A DNA stretch of 64,000 nucleotides from Melastoma dodecandrum (Eukaryota; Streptophyta; Magnoliopsida; Myrtales; Melastomataceae). The notes beneath the pieces were generated by a model, which saw nothing but the letters and a program-made list of their open reading frames with translations, searched no databases and was not told the origin of the DNA. The position numbers and the translations under genes are program-made. Position 1 is the first letter of the stretch. Every line of letters begins with the position of its first letter. The stretch is taken from contig JARUPY010000607.1 of the NCBI GenBank assembly GCA_029817715.1, positions 620,001 through 684,000 of the forward strand, given 5' to 3'. Shown one piece after another: positions 26,273 through 38,900 of this stretch.

Positions 26273-27025
26273 GGATTATGATAGGAATCGCATCGGAGAG
26301 AGGACAGAGGCAGAATCGACACAAGGGAATGATGCAGGGAGACAAAGGCATGATTGGCTTGCTAGTCAGGGGGGAAGAGGTGTTTTAAGATTCTTTTTCT
26401 CTGGGAGGGAAGGAGGGAAAGAAGAAAGGGTGAAGCAAAAGAGAACAATGGTTGGCTTAAGGCTGAGACAGAAACATTTGACGTTGCCTTTGAGGACACT
26501 CTTTCCTGACACGAAGATGACTTCATTTTGTAACAGATTCAGCTGAAAGCTTGCCTTATCACCACTTCATTGCATCCAGATTCGTGTGAGAGCCATCGGC
26601 GGATTCTTACATGCCGCGATCTCGGGAGAAGTCAGACATTCTCTTTCCGCATCATGTTCCTGCCAATAAACAGCTGCCTCTTCTGGGCAAAAAGGTCAAA
26701 TGACAAACTGGCAGAGAGAAGACCACAAGAGAGACCATTTTGCTTGTAAGAAAAGCAAGAGTTCTGATCAATCTGTAACAGGCCAAAATTTTACATTGAG
26801 CTGCGGCTGAGTGTATCTAAAACAAATCTTTCGATGGCAGCACAATATATGATCACAAAAGGAAAAAAATAATAATTATTACAAGGATTCACGGCGTCGG
26901 TCCAACCTTCGGTGAACCGCCCCAGGAGATCTCTATCAAAAGAAATGCTCATCTGACGGAGCACCAAGATGGCAACTATCATGGAACTAATATTTATCAT
27001 TTTCTACTATTTACCTAAGCGTCAT
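26273..27025. other. Spacer between small gene and PERK
   Basis: Contains the 3' UTR of the PERK gene and the upstream region of the small minus-strand gene. No other coding frame is recognised. Confidence 0.55.
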
Positions 27026-30000
27026 TTAGACATTCGAGCTAGACTGGCTGTAAACTTCGGTACTGTACTCTTGAATACCAAAGGCCATTCTTCGAAACAG
27101 TCTAATCTCTTCATTCTGCTGGGCGGAATTGTATACTTCGCTATCTCCCAGTCTCATTCCATTGGTCAGATCCTCCTTTGTCAAAGTATCAAGTGCTCTC
27201 ACCACCTGAATTATCTATGATTCAGGTGAGGAGGTCGGAGCAGAAAAAGATGTTGCTGGTCCGAAACATACCTGTCCCATGCTGGGCCTTTTGGCAGCAG
27301 AATGTCTAACGCAAGCTGCTGCAGCTTCGATCAGTCGGAGCAATTCATCTTTGACAAAGTTTCCCTCAAGTCTTGGGTCGAATAAGCCTTCAAATGCTTC
27401 TTTTTCGAGAGCATGGTTAAGCAAAGGTCGAGCCTGCCACAGTTGCAGTGAAGAATCATCGACTGAAAAGACCAACCTCAACACAAAGAATCCACAATTC
27501 TCAATCTACAGCCATACACATTTCAGTCGATTCTAAAATATATCTGGATCTTCTTTCAAATAAACACACATCTGCAATGATCTTCTCAGTGCAGACCAAT
27601 CAAAAGCCATGACAGATTTCAGCATACCCATTCTACCAAGCTCTCATCCCCCAAGGGCTGGGATTGATCTACAGGCTTCCGTCCAGTAATTAGCTCCAGA
27701 AGCACAACTCCAAAAGAGAAGACATCAGATTTCTCGGTCAACTTTCCAGTAGATGCGTATTCCGGAGCCATATATCTGAGAATTCAATAGTACTAGTTCG
27801 TTACAATGAAATCAAGCTTCTTGTTTTGACATGAAAACTGAATGCCAATAGATATTGACTCCAGCTCACGGGGGAGAGGATTTTTTTAAATAGGTATGAG
27901 AAAACTACCGTCGAGCAATTTCAGTGAGATGGAGGGAACAAGACATACCCAAAAGTCCCCATCACCCGCGTTGTAATATGTGTATTTGCATCTGCAGCCA
28001 ATTTTGCTAGTCCAAAGTCTGATACCTGTGAAAAGAGTTCAAAAAATTAATCACGGATAAGATTCAGGATGAGATCTACATTACTCAAATTCATCGAGGT
28101 AAACAGGCTAACCCGAGCTTCAAAATTATTGTCTAGAAGGATATTGGATGATTTAATGTCCCTGTGTATGATGCGGGGATGGCCTGATGCAACAAGGAAA
28201 TTAATGAGTTAGCTTCACGCTTCATTTTTGTACATTATTTTAATTAAAATTATTTTCTCAAAGATGACTGATACTTACAGCCTTCGTGAAGATAAGCTAC
28301 ACCACGAGCAGCTCCAGCCGCAATCTTCATGCGTGTAGCCCAGTCCAAGGTCGGCCTGTTCTTGCCTGCAGAAAAACTTATCAGTGAAGGCAAGACTTTT
28401 TCACAAGTCCCACTATAAAAATGGATGCAGTTCAGTTCATTTTTTACCATGAAGGTGGAAGTACAGTGTGTTGTTGGGCACAAAATCATAAACGAGCAGC
28501 CTTTGGTTATCCGAAATGCAGTATCCAACCAATGTCACCAGATGGCGATGGTGTATTCGACTTATGATCTCTACTTCAGCTTTAAATTCACGATCCCCTT
28601 GCCCGCTACCAATTTTCAGCTGCTTGACGGCAATTTCTTTTCCATCCGGAAGGCACCCTTTGTACACAGAACCAAAACCTCCTTCGCCTAGTAGATTCTC
28701 GTACGCAAACCCATCTGTAGCCCTGACCAGCTCTTCATACATAAACCAGGGCCCGGAGTGTCCTATTGCACCAGGAGCCCTTGGTGAGAAACCAACATCA
28801 CCTCTGGAACAGCTTCCTGCCTGGGGTGCTGAAAAAGGGGTATTCAGGATCAATAATTCTATGAATTGTTTGAAAGCAACTATTCCATCAGCCTTAGCAT
28901 ATCAAAATCTGTACACCCGTGGTACTAGAAAGATCAGCCCACTATTCTACGCACAAAATTGGATGTGAATTCGCTCAGCGAAGGAGACAAACAAAATTTT
29001 ATATCATCACACATCGTCGTTCCAGGATATCCAGTTGAGCTGATCACATTCAAGGAAATAATACTGACTGCTATTCGATTACAATAGCGTGAGCATAGGA
29101 AGATGTTCAAAGTACCTGATCCAGGGGGTGAGCCTGTTGGCACTGGCAATATGTAGTCGCCGGGTAGTCCTGTCACCTTTTTTCTGTGTTTCTTAATGCA
29201 CCAGGCAGAAAAACCAATTATGCTGAGAAGAAAAATCGACGCGGCAACACCAATGACTACCGCAGCTCCAGTACTAATTCCTGACTCAGTCTGCCCTGTA
29301 GAATTTGCAGCCGAAGACGAATTAGGGTCACTACTGCTGCCGGGAGGATTTGCAGGGGTAGTAGAGGTCAGTGGAGACAGGATGGGTGGAGTTGGCCCCA
29401 CCGGTCGTGAGGCAGGTAGGGAAGGTGTAAGGACGGGAGGAGGGGCTGATACAACTGGTGGTGAATTGGCCAGAGGATTGGATGAAGAGGGAGGCGGCGA
29501 ATATTTTGTAGGCTCTGAGGGAGGTGGTGGAGGCGAAGCTTGGGGTGATATAGGCACTTGGGGAGGTGGCGGCGGAGGAGTGTGTATGGGGGAATTTGAT
29601 ACTGGCGGTGAAGGCGGGGGTGGACTACTCTGAGGCGGATTTGAAGATACCGGAGGAGGCGGGGGAGCAGTCCCAGGGGGAGGCGGAGATGGAGAAACAG
29701 AGTTGGGCGGTTTGGTAGCAGGTGGAGGCGGTGAAGCTACAGGGGGCTTGACTGATGGTGGTGGAGGCGAGCTTGGAGGAGGGTTAGGTGATGGTGGTGA
29801 TGGAGACGGAGTTGTTGGTGGACTGATCGACGGCGGTGGAGATGTAGACTTGACCGGCGGCGGAGATGAAGCCAATGGTGCAGGAAGCGGAGAAGAAACA
29901 GCCGTTGGAGGCGGCCTAGAAGCTACGGGATGTGACGATGAAGCAGCTGCAGGAGGCGGCGATGAAATGGCCTCAGGAGGTGGCGACAACCGAGGAGAAA

Positions 30001-30226
30001 CAGCTGCTGCCGGCGGAGGTGACTGAACTGCAGGCAAGGGTGGAGGAGGAGGCGACGCGGTAGAATCAGGTGGACGTGCTGCACGAAGGGGCATAGTCGT
30101 GGGTGGTGGAGCTGTAGAAGCTGAGGGACCGGCAGCTACAGCCGACGCATCACCCTTTGGAGGCAACACAGGATCAACCGGAGAAACACTGGGAGACGAA
30201 GAAACGGCAGCAGCGGCGGCGGCCAT
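27026..30226 (-). CDS. Proline-rich extensin-like receptor kinase (PERK)
   Basis: Exons in order of translation: 30226-29116, 28828-28448, 28365-28279, 28183-28113, 28025-27949, 27775-27628, 27433-27272, 27205-27026; joined in frame they give 738 residues. Residues 1 to about 310 are an extracellular Pro/Ser-rich, extensin-like region. One membrane span follows (about 318-341) with a KKHRKK stop-transfer. The cytosolic Ser/Thr kinase has its glycine loop [11 protein letters not shown] at about 418, the ATP-binding Lys (IAVKQL, about 439), HRDIK with catalytic Asp about 535, and DFG at about 553-555. It is an RD kinase and probably active. PERKs are linked to cell-wall sensing and growth. The start chosen is the ATG at 30226. 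There is no clear cleavable signal peptide, as is common in PERKs. Gly-rich frames on the opposite strand of exon 1 are shadows. Confidence 0.94.
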
Positions 30227-32905
30227 CACTCGAAATCAAACAATGGCATCCGCGAACAGAATCTCAAACCTGGTCGACGAAATAAAACCTTGCTAAACAA
30301 AAATCACAACATTCCATGTCGCACCAAACACCAAATCTCTCTCCCATAACTCCCACCACCTACCATTACCATTACCATTACCACTACCACTACCATCAAC
30401 CCCTATGCTTCCAACGGAAAAAGAGACCAAAACCTTAAAAACAGATCAACAGTTGCAGACGAAACCCAGTAGCCAGAATAATCCAACCTCCAGTGCACGC
30501 CCAGCACTGCCTCAGGCTTAAAAAATCAAACCCAAACCCACCAACCCAAAACCCAAACACGAAAAGGAAAGAGCAGAAGCTTCAACCTTGAGGGGACGCA
30601 AAAAGAGCAGCGGAATGGACGGGGCCAGGTAACAGAGAGGAGGAGGAGGACAAGATGGGACGAGAAGATCAGGGTTTTATTGAAACATTTGACATTTCAC
30701 AGGGTGTAAGAAGTAAGAAGGGAGATTCAAGGAGAGGCCTTTTCGGAGCATTTCCGCGTGCTATTATTACTACACACACCACCACCACCCCCACGATCCT
30801 TTCGGTTCGGACACTTCTTCTCGTCTTTTCTTTATTTTTCCTTACAGCCCACGTCAACCTCATCACTTTACTATTATTAACTCCCAGTCCCCCCTCCTCC
30901 CTAAAAACCCAAATGTTTATTCTTGGAAAATTTGAGGGTCTCTCCAAAAAATCTCTCCCATTTTACGTTTGGGCAAATCCTCCGTAAACAGCTACGAATT
31001 TTACTATTAGTCAAAATTCATACACTCATCTTACTTAAAGAATTTACAAAATTGATATTTTAAATACCTATTTTTATACGAGAAATTAAATTATTTAAAA
31101 ACCAAATTTTAAATTTTTTTAGATGAATTTGGTACTACTAACGAGTAATTATTAGTATTAAAATCATATTTTAAAAACTAAAGAAAGCTTCAAACAACTA
31201 CAGCTCGTAATTTTGAACTCCACAACTACCCCATTTTTAATATCACTGTTGTTGTTGTCTTACTGTCGTGGTTGGACAGGAATAACCCCCGACATTTGTT
31301 TTCCCCACCACCTATTCCAAACTAATATTCTTAATTGCTGAACAAATCTGACATGATTTGCCCCAAAGAAATCATTCAAATGATTTGTAGATTGATTGAT
31401 ATCTGTCGTAACTAATTAATGTTAGTGGAGAAAACATTCTACGAAATACCGTTCGAGTTTTTAAAATTATCTTAATATTGTCTTTAAATTCGCAGTTTAA
31501 AACGACGACGTTGGTTAAAATTAACAAAGTTGCTGTTACAAGCATTTGGTGTTTGAGGTAAAGTCGTGATTTAAAATAATATTTTTAGAGGAAAGTCGCA
31601 TTTTGAAACCTCTTTTATTGAAAGACGCTATTTCAAACAGCGATTTTACTCCAAATACAAAAAAATTTTAAAAAATTCATAAGTCACCCAAATTTACTTT
31701 TTGAGACAACGACTTTACTAATTTCAATCAGTTTCAAACAACGACTTTTTTAATGACAATATACAATAATTTTAGATATTCGAAAAAAAAAATTTCCAAT
31801 TTGGTACATCTATGTCCGTCCACTGCAAAATATCCCAGTTTGTTGATGCTGTTGTTTAGGAAAACGACAGGACCCTCTCTTTTTAATTTCAGCAAAGCTT
31901 TGGACTCCACCCTTTCAAATAAAATAAAAAGAAGCCTAGATTGACCATAATAATCTCATCTTTTTCTTGCATGGGTTTTATCAAAATCTCATTTAAATAG
32001 AAGAAAAAATCGGTGACCCATCATTATATTACTAATCTTAGTTAAAGTGGAAAGGAAAAGGACAAAACGGATTAATAACTCCAAATGTTGTCGGGGTCAT
32101 GAACTTCCCCCCACTTAACATTTTTGTGTAGTCATGTTAGAGATAGAGATGACAATGTAAGAAGAAACATTGTTTTTCCTCGAACTGGGTAACGAAGAAA
32201 AGATGCCGCAATTTGAATACATGAAATTTTAGAGGTGGGGGAAAGTGGAGGGCTTGTCAACTCTATAACCTACTAGGGCTTGCTTCACAGGTCTTGCTTG
32301 CTTAAATGTCTCTCGCCCGTGAATGGAGAATATGAGCCTCTTGTGCCAAGTTGTTTATGAGTACGAGGAACAATCGGAGAGCCGGTCCCGATATACACAC
32401 CACGGACGCATGCGCGGCCGCCACCGTAGGATCTTTAGTAGGACCATGACAAACAGGGACGATCACAGATGCAGAAAGAGAAGGGCAGTTTCAAAACGTT
32501 GACAGTTGACTTTCTTTCTCCCCCATACTGACGCATGATGAAAAGATCTACCAAAGTGAGTGTCTTCATCAGGTGGTTCTCCTTTTACTTTCCCCAAGTG
32601 AGAGATGAGTAGAGGCAAAGAAAGAATCATATGCAGACAGCCCCGTATTTCGATGAAGAAGAAGAAAGAAAAAGACAACTACACAGAGAGCCCATAACTT
32701 GTGTTCATGTCTGGCCGCCAGGCTCACACCTAGACCAACTTAACTTCCTAAACACACACAATCCCTCATTTGGTCCAACCAACATCCGTCGCATACAACG
32801 GGGAGAAAATACAATAAAATGAACTTGGGGGCAAAATGAAGTGGGCAATTGAGCGACTTTGAGATGGGAAGTAGTCCGGGTGCAAAACTTGCGTCTGTAG
32901 ACAAC
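30227..32905. other. PERK promoter, AT-rich spacer, importin 3' flank
   Basis: From right to left on the minus strand this should hold the importin 3' UTR, a spacer without genes and the PERK promoter/leader. A short imperfect CCATTA/CCACTA repeat lies at about 30361-30400. Between 31540 and 31755 the motif AAAGTCG(T/C) and its complement recur several times, unexplained. Small open frames at 30655-30987 and 32463-32822 occur on both strands and match nothing I know. Confidence 0.5.
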
Positions 32906-35900
32906 TCACCGGCTGACGACACGTCGAATAGCATCGCGGTGAGCAGGCGTCAGATACTGCCATGAAAGCAAACATCAGATGTTTAAGTGTGGATGTATAT
33001 AAAATGGTATTCTAGGAAAGAAGGAGATGATGCCGAAGGTTTTACCTGGCAGAGATTATTGAGCAAGTCCCTGTTGCTTCTGGAAAAATCCGAAAGGAAG
33101 TCCGCAAGATAATTGGCCAGATTGACCTAGTAGATGCAATGAGCGGATAATAATTTCATGGATAAAAATCTAGAAGAATGCAGAAACTAAAGAAAGGGAA
33201 TATAAGTTGTACCTCGTTTAGAGGATCGCCAACGCCAGAGAGGTCATCCTCGTCATCTTCCTGAATGATTTCCAAGCCGGTTACACAATAATCAGGCAGG
33301 CAGGTAATCTACTCGTACCGCTCCCACGGTTGAAGACAAAGTAAAAAAGATGAAAGAGTTGTGTTCTCAAATCATACTTCATCAGCGACTCTTGCCATTG
33401 CCTGAAGCTGGTCATGGCCTGGTCTTCCCGATGATGCAGCAGCAGTTGCACTTAAAATGTCCCTGTCCATTCCTTCCTCCACTTCTTCCCAATCAGAATC
33501 CACCTACACCAGTTAAAACTGAAGTCCTCACACATCCATGGGAGCTTAAAAGAATACGCAAGTCCAAAAAGTTTACCAAACAAAGAAATACCACAAAGGC
33601 CAAAAGCATATGAATCTTGCAAAGGAAAGAGTGGGATTCTAAATTGACCTATCTGTCATCCAACCAGCGGATTCGGAATAACTGAGGCCAATTTCTAATT
33701 ACTGTAGCGACGTGCTAGCAAATGTCTAAGGAATGGTCCTTGAAACCATCTTATAAACAACACCAATACATCCAGGATTCAAGACAGAGAAATGGTTACA
33801 TATAGCCACAACATATACCTGAAATGTAGCATTCAACAATTTTCACAATAAATACATAAAAAAATATTTTTTCTAACTGCATCAAGCCATTATAAACAAA
33901 CTTTTCCAGCTGTGCCACAAAACACATCCACTTATGCCAAAACAAAATGAAAAAGAAAAGAAAAATAAAGAAGGAAAAGAAGAGTAACCTCATCATCACC
34001 ATCCAAAACTTGCTCTTCAATTTCAATCAATGCTTCGGCAAGTAAAGACAATATCTGCAATTCGATAATTGATGAGGACTCAAACTGTGATTCACGTTTT
34101 TGAATCACACCATCCAAAGGAGGTAATCGAGTCATGGCTCAATTAGTGGACAGATTATCTTAGAAAACAACAAGACTATGGTTTGTATCCTAGCAGGAGA
34201 AAGCAAATCACTTCAGCAAAAAATGTTTTGCACTCTGTGTAACTGAAACTTTGTTGACCTTTATTTAATGCAATCCTCTTTTTCCACCCCAGAAAAGAAA
34301 TGTTCTGCATTTATCTGAAAGTAAGATAAAATTTTCAAAAAGGCGTACTTTTGCAGGTAGAGGAAATGACGACCACTGTTCTGGAGTTGATTTTGCCTTT
34401 GAGCGTGTAATTATCCCCGGGGCAGTCTTCCAAAAAATAGAGTTAGTACTATTTCTTCAGCCCCGGCACCTTCTAATATGAAGGCAACTTAATATTTAAG
34501 TACCTGAATAAGGTATCCTTGTACATTTGTTCTTCCTAATTCCGGATGCGTGGAAGAAAGTAAAAGAGCCAAAGCAGTTGTGGTCACCTTGATTTGATAC
34601 AAGCCTTGGATCTCACCTGCAGTAGCCAATCAAATGGTAGGAAAATGAAGTGTTGAGTAAATAATAAAAATTCGCACCTTAAGCAATATGGAATGCACTT
34701 ATCATAGGTATGGGACATTTGTTACTTTTAAACAGCTGACAAACAGAGTAATACACATGTAGTGCTCTAAAAATGGGTCATGTTCAAAGATGGTTTCTAA
34801 GAAGCCATCAGCTGAAGAACAAATCAACTCAGAGAAATCTTCCTGTCAGGATCTTTCCTTAGAAACTGGAAGAATTAGAACCCGAAGAGAGAGATGGAGG
34901 AAACAAATAGGATATCGGGACACTCATGTGCAATGTGGATAGTGAATATACGGATAAAGTGAAACTGCATTAGCATAGCTTGCACAAGAGAAACCGAAAA
35001 AGATAACCTTGCTGCTTCGTCCATTCAGACATCACGTAAGAGAAGGCATTATTGTAACTATTTGCTGGAATCGTCATTAGCATATCAATGAACCGTTCAA
35101 TTCGAGGGACACTCATGTGCACCTGCAACAGAGCAATAAAACAAGCTGCATTAGAATAATTGGGCCACTAAATGTCAACGTGACAGCCATTTCCTACATT
35201 GAAGCACTCCCAAGGTGTGAAATCCTTTAAGACAATCATATAGTTCATACAATTTGGGAAAAAAACATGAAATTCAACCCAGTCTGCTTCCAACTAAAAT
35301 GAATGTGAAGCCAAATCTCCAAATTTTCACTTAAGCAAGGCAAGAACGCTTCCTCCAAACTGCCATAATTTTCTTTTGAAGCCATGAAAATTCACATAAC
35401 ATTATCTTTTGTGTGTCCGAGAATTCTAAATACGAGAAAAAATTTTCCTGTTCTCTTCTTTCAGGGAAAATAAAATTGCTAGAACATTTGTCTAAAAAGG
35501 ACACGCTCATGTAATTCGGGATTATCATCCAACATGTGGAACCAGAGAGTTTGAGACAGGAAGCATTTAGAACCACTTAAACCCAATTTAAAATGGTCCA
35601 TCAGCAGGAAACAAAAGCTAATAAAAAGCAACTTTATGTCAACTGTCAGGTAACCAATAACAGCCGGATTATTACCAGTTTAGCAAATATTAACAGCAAA
35701 GAACTTCTCAATCCTGCTATTTCAGCAGACTGCATCCGTCTAACCAGAGCAGCAGCCAAGTCCCTGATATGAGGTGCCATTTGGTGCGGAAGATGCAAAA
35801 TAAGTTGAAGAATGTACTGCCCCACAAAAAGAGATCCAGAACTTTCAAGCTCTGGGTCTAGAAGCCTGCAAACCACATATAATATACTTTTGGGATACGT

Positions 35901-38900
35901 ATGGGGAAATGCAACATCTCATAATGTTCTCAGCATAAATTCATAGGAAATCACACCACATTTGTCAAAACAAAAAACAAGCACAATCACTATTATAGTT
36001 GGATACATGAACACCAAACAAAAGAACCAAAACAAAATATTTAATGAGAGGAAACCAAATAAAAATCTAAAGATTTTGTTCTAAAATATAAAGAGAATGG
36101 GTCATTTATTGTTCTTTGTTTTGATAAATTTTTATAGAGCAAGTAAAGGGTTCACAATAACGAAAACAAAAACAAATATCTTAAATAGAAGTATTCCCAT
36201 TTACATGAACAGTAAAATTAAACGACAAGTTGAAAATAGCAGTCACCTTGAAGCTATGTCAAGCAAGCATCTCATAGTAAAACCAGAATCTCCACCCCAG
36301 TCGAGCAACTCTGTTCTCCCACCAGAGACAAGAAGGGCTAAACATTCTGTTGCGTTCTAATAGACAGTGCAGATAAACATGTTACTATTACACGAGAAAA
36401 CAAGGGAAAAACAGGAAAAGAAAAACAAACGTGACTTGATCACCTGCATTTCAGCATGGTCTTCACTTTGAAGAATTACACGTACAACAGAATTAAAGCA
36501 GGCATCATAAATCCTTTTCATCACATCAACGGGAACATTCTGCACAATTTAGAGTCAGCAAAGGGTAAAAATAGATTAAAGATGGCAAGTAAACAATAGT
36601 CTCTGTTTACTGATTGTCAACTGCTGCAGCTCTATGACAAAAGCTTAGAAAAAAAAAAGATTAGGCAAGATATAGAGATTTTTTTCTGTTAAATAGACTT
36701 TTTCTTCTGTTAAGTAGGATAGCCAAACTTGTCCCATCAAAATCAGAGGTTTGCAAATGATGCACTGACAAAATAAAAAGCATCATGATAAAACAAAAAC
36801 CATAAAAAGATCATTGACATGATAGTAAGTTGCTCCAAATATAAGGTGAGATGAGGACAATATGAATGATGATATCGATATCCACTCCACAAAATAAAAA
36901 GATGGAAGTCAAATGCTTGAGAAGCATTATTTATACCTTGAGAAGCATGTTCAATAGATCCAATGAACCAGCCACTAGACCATCAGGTTGAAGCCCAGGC
37001 TACACATTTTAAGAGATGTCACAAAATCTCCATTAAATGCTGAGATCCATCTACATTTAAAGCCTAATGAAATTGAAGCAGAAAAGTACCTCATTCAACA
37101 CGGGAACAACAAAAGGCAGAATTCTGGAAACAAGTGGGTGGATGCAACCAGGAGAATCCTTTATTGCCTGGTAGCAGATATAATTATCATCGATCTATCA
37201 GCCTCAAAATGAAACCAATTTAAGCAAATAGGTTCCCATGTTGCGAAGCACTCCAGTCCAGGCTAATGCAAGGGCTGGGAGGATCTGCAAAGAGGTGGTT
37301 TCCCACCTCATGTTGAGACCAGAAATTATAGCAAACACGCCGTTGTTTGGAAGTTTGCCGATATAAATTCCAATAAACAATGACTATGTGAAGTGTGGTG
37401 GTAAACATAACTCATGGAGGAAACAATTAATGATATGAATTGAGACAGAACATCCATTTATAAGTCCAAAATGAAGAGTTCCGTTAAATGTATGAATGCA
37501 TCCAGAAAGACAAATGGTTTGCCAGCAGAGGCAATCCATATGAAGAGGCTCAGGAAATTGTACAATGTAATAATACTAAACAGATTGATAACAGATCTCA
37601 ATATTGCATATGCTTACCTGCAAAACTTCAATTGCTTCACTGCTGACAAATGGATCTGAAATATTAGACATCCATAAGTCTAGAATGAGCGGAGAAATTG
37701 CCGACTCTAGCTGTGTTGATGCCTTGAAGCCTGTAGTAAAATTGATATACCATGAATAAGAGGAATCCATTGAAACATAAATTTCTCCCCATAAACAAAC
37801 CTGCAATTGTATATGAAAGTTAAAACTCAACCTGACACAATTGCTGCACGTATTGTATCTAGTATGAGGTGTAAAGTTTCACCAGATGCCTGCAGCAAGA
37901 AATGCACAAATTATAAGAATCCAATTATAAACACCAATTGTAATGCTTGCAATCAATTACTTGACTAAGAAGCTCCGTGAGGGATTTGAACATTTCTGTC
38001 ATATGAGGAAGAATAATTGTGTGACTAGCTTGAGGAAGGAGACGAGAGACAGCATGGCATGCCCCGACTTTGACTGGTGGGGGCCTGTTCAAAGTGCCCT
38101 CCAATGAGAGAGATCTTTCACCGATAAAAGAAGATAAACAACTATTCACAGGAAAACTATTTATTAATACTTACAAATCAAGGCTCAAAGCACGAACAGC
38201 AGCACCGAGGAAATTGTTAATAAGTTCGAGGCGTATCTGCAAAATTTTCAAATAGTTATCGTGATATGGACAAGTTAGTCAGATCAACCAAAAATATACA
38301 GCAGCATACCACAGAAGAGAACTTAGCAACTGCCACAAATATGCGTGCATAGAGAAAGGGAAATTCTTGCATGCCTGCATAAAATAAATGACAGAAAAAA
38401 ATTATCAAAAAGTCCAAATGAAAATAAATGATGAAGAGACAATCAAGCTGTTACCAGTTCCGATATCTTCAGTCACCAGCTGCTCTACTAAGCTCCCCGT
38501 TTTTCCAATTTCCCGTTCCAGATCCTGTAATAGTAGCCACCCACAAGTCCAAACCACCCTATTAAAGAACACCGTATCAAATAACAAAAGAACAGAAAAG
38601 GTTCCAACAAGCATCACTAAAATAGAGAAGAAAAGAAGAGGTCAAAAAGGACACACCCCATCTTCAAACAAATGATCTGCAACTGAGCACAATGCAAAAA
38701 GAGTAGCCTCCCTCATCTGAAAAGGTTTAGTAATCAGTGAACATCATGTGCGCAGCTCCATCTTGAATTTAGAAGCCGGCTGCATGCATAGCATCTTGAG
38801 AAAAGTAGTGGAAGAACATAAAGTGGATTTCTAAATGAAAACTAGAGTGTAGAAACAAATTGATCAATGGAAGCTTCAGTAGTTTTGTTCTAATTTAACG

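Noticed and set aside
29196..30296. Long Gly-rich open frames on the plus strand
   Set aside because: They are the complement of the Pro/Ser-rich extracellular exon of the PERK gene; CCN codons read as GGN on the other strand and avoid stops.
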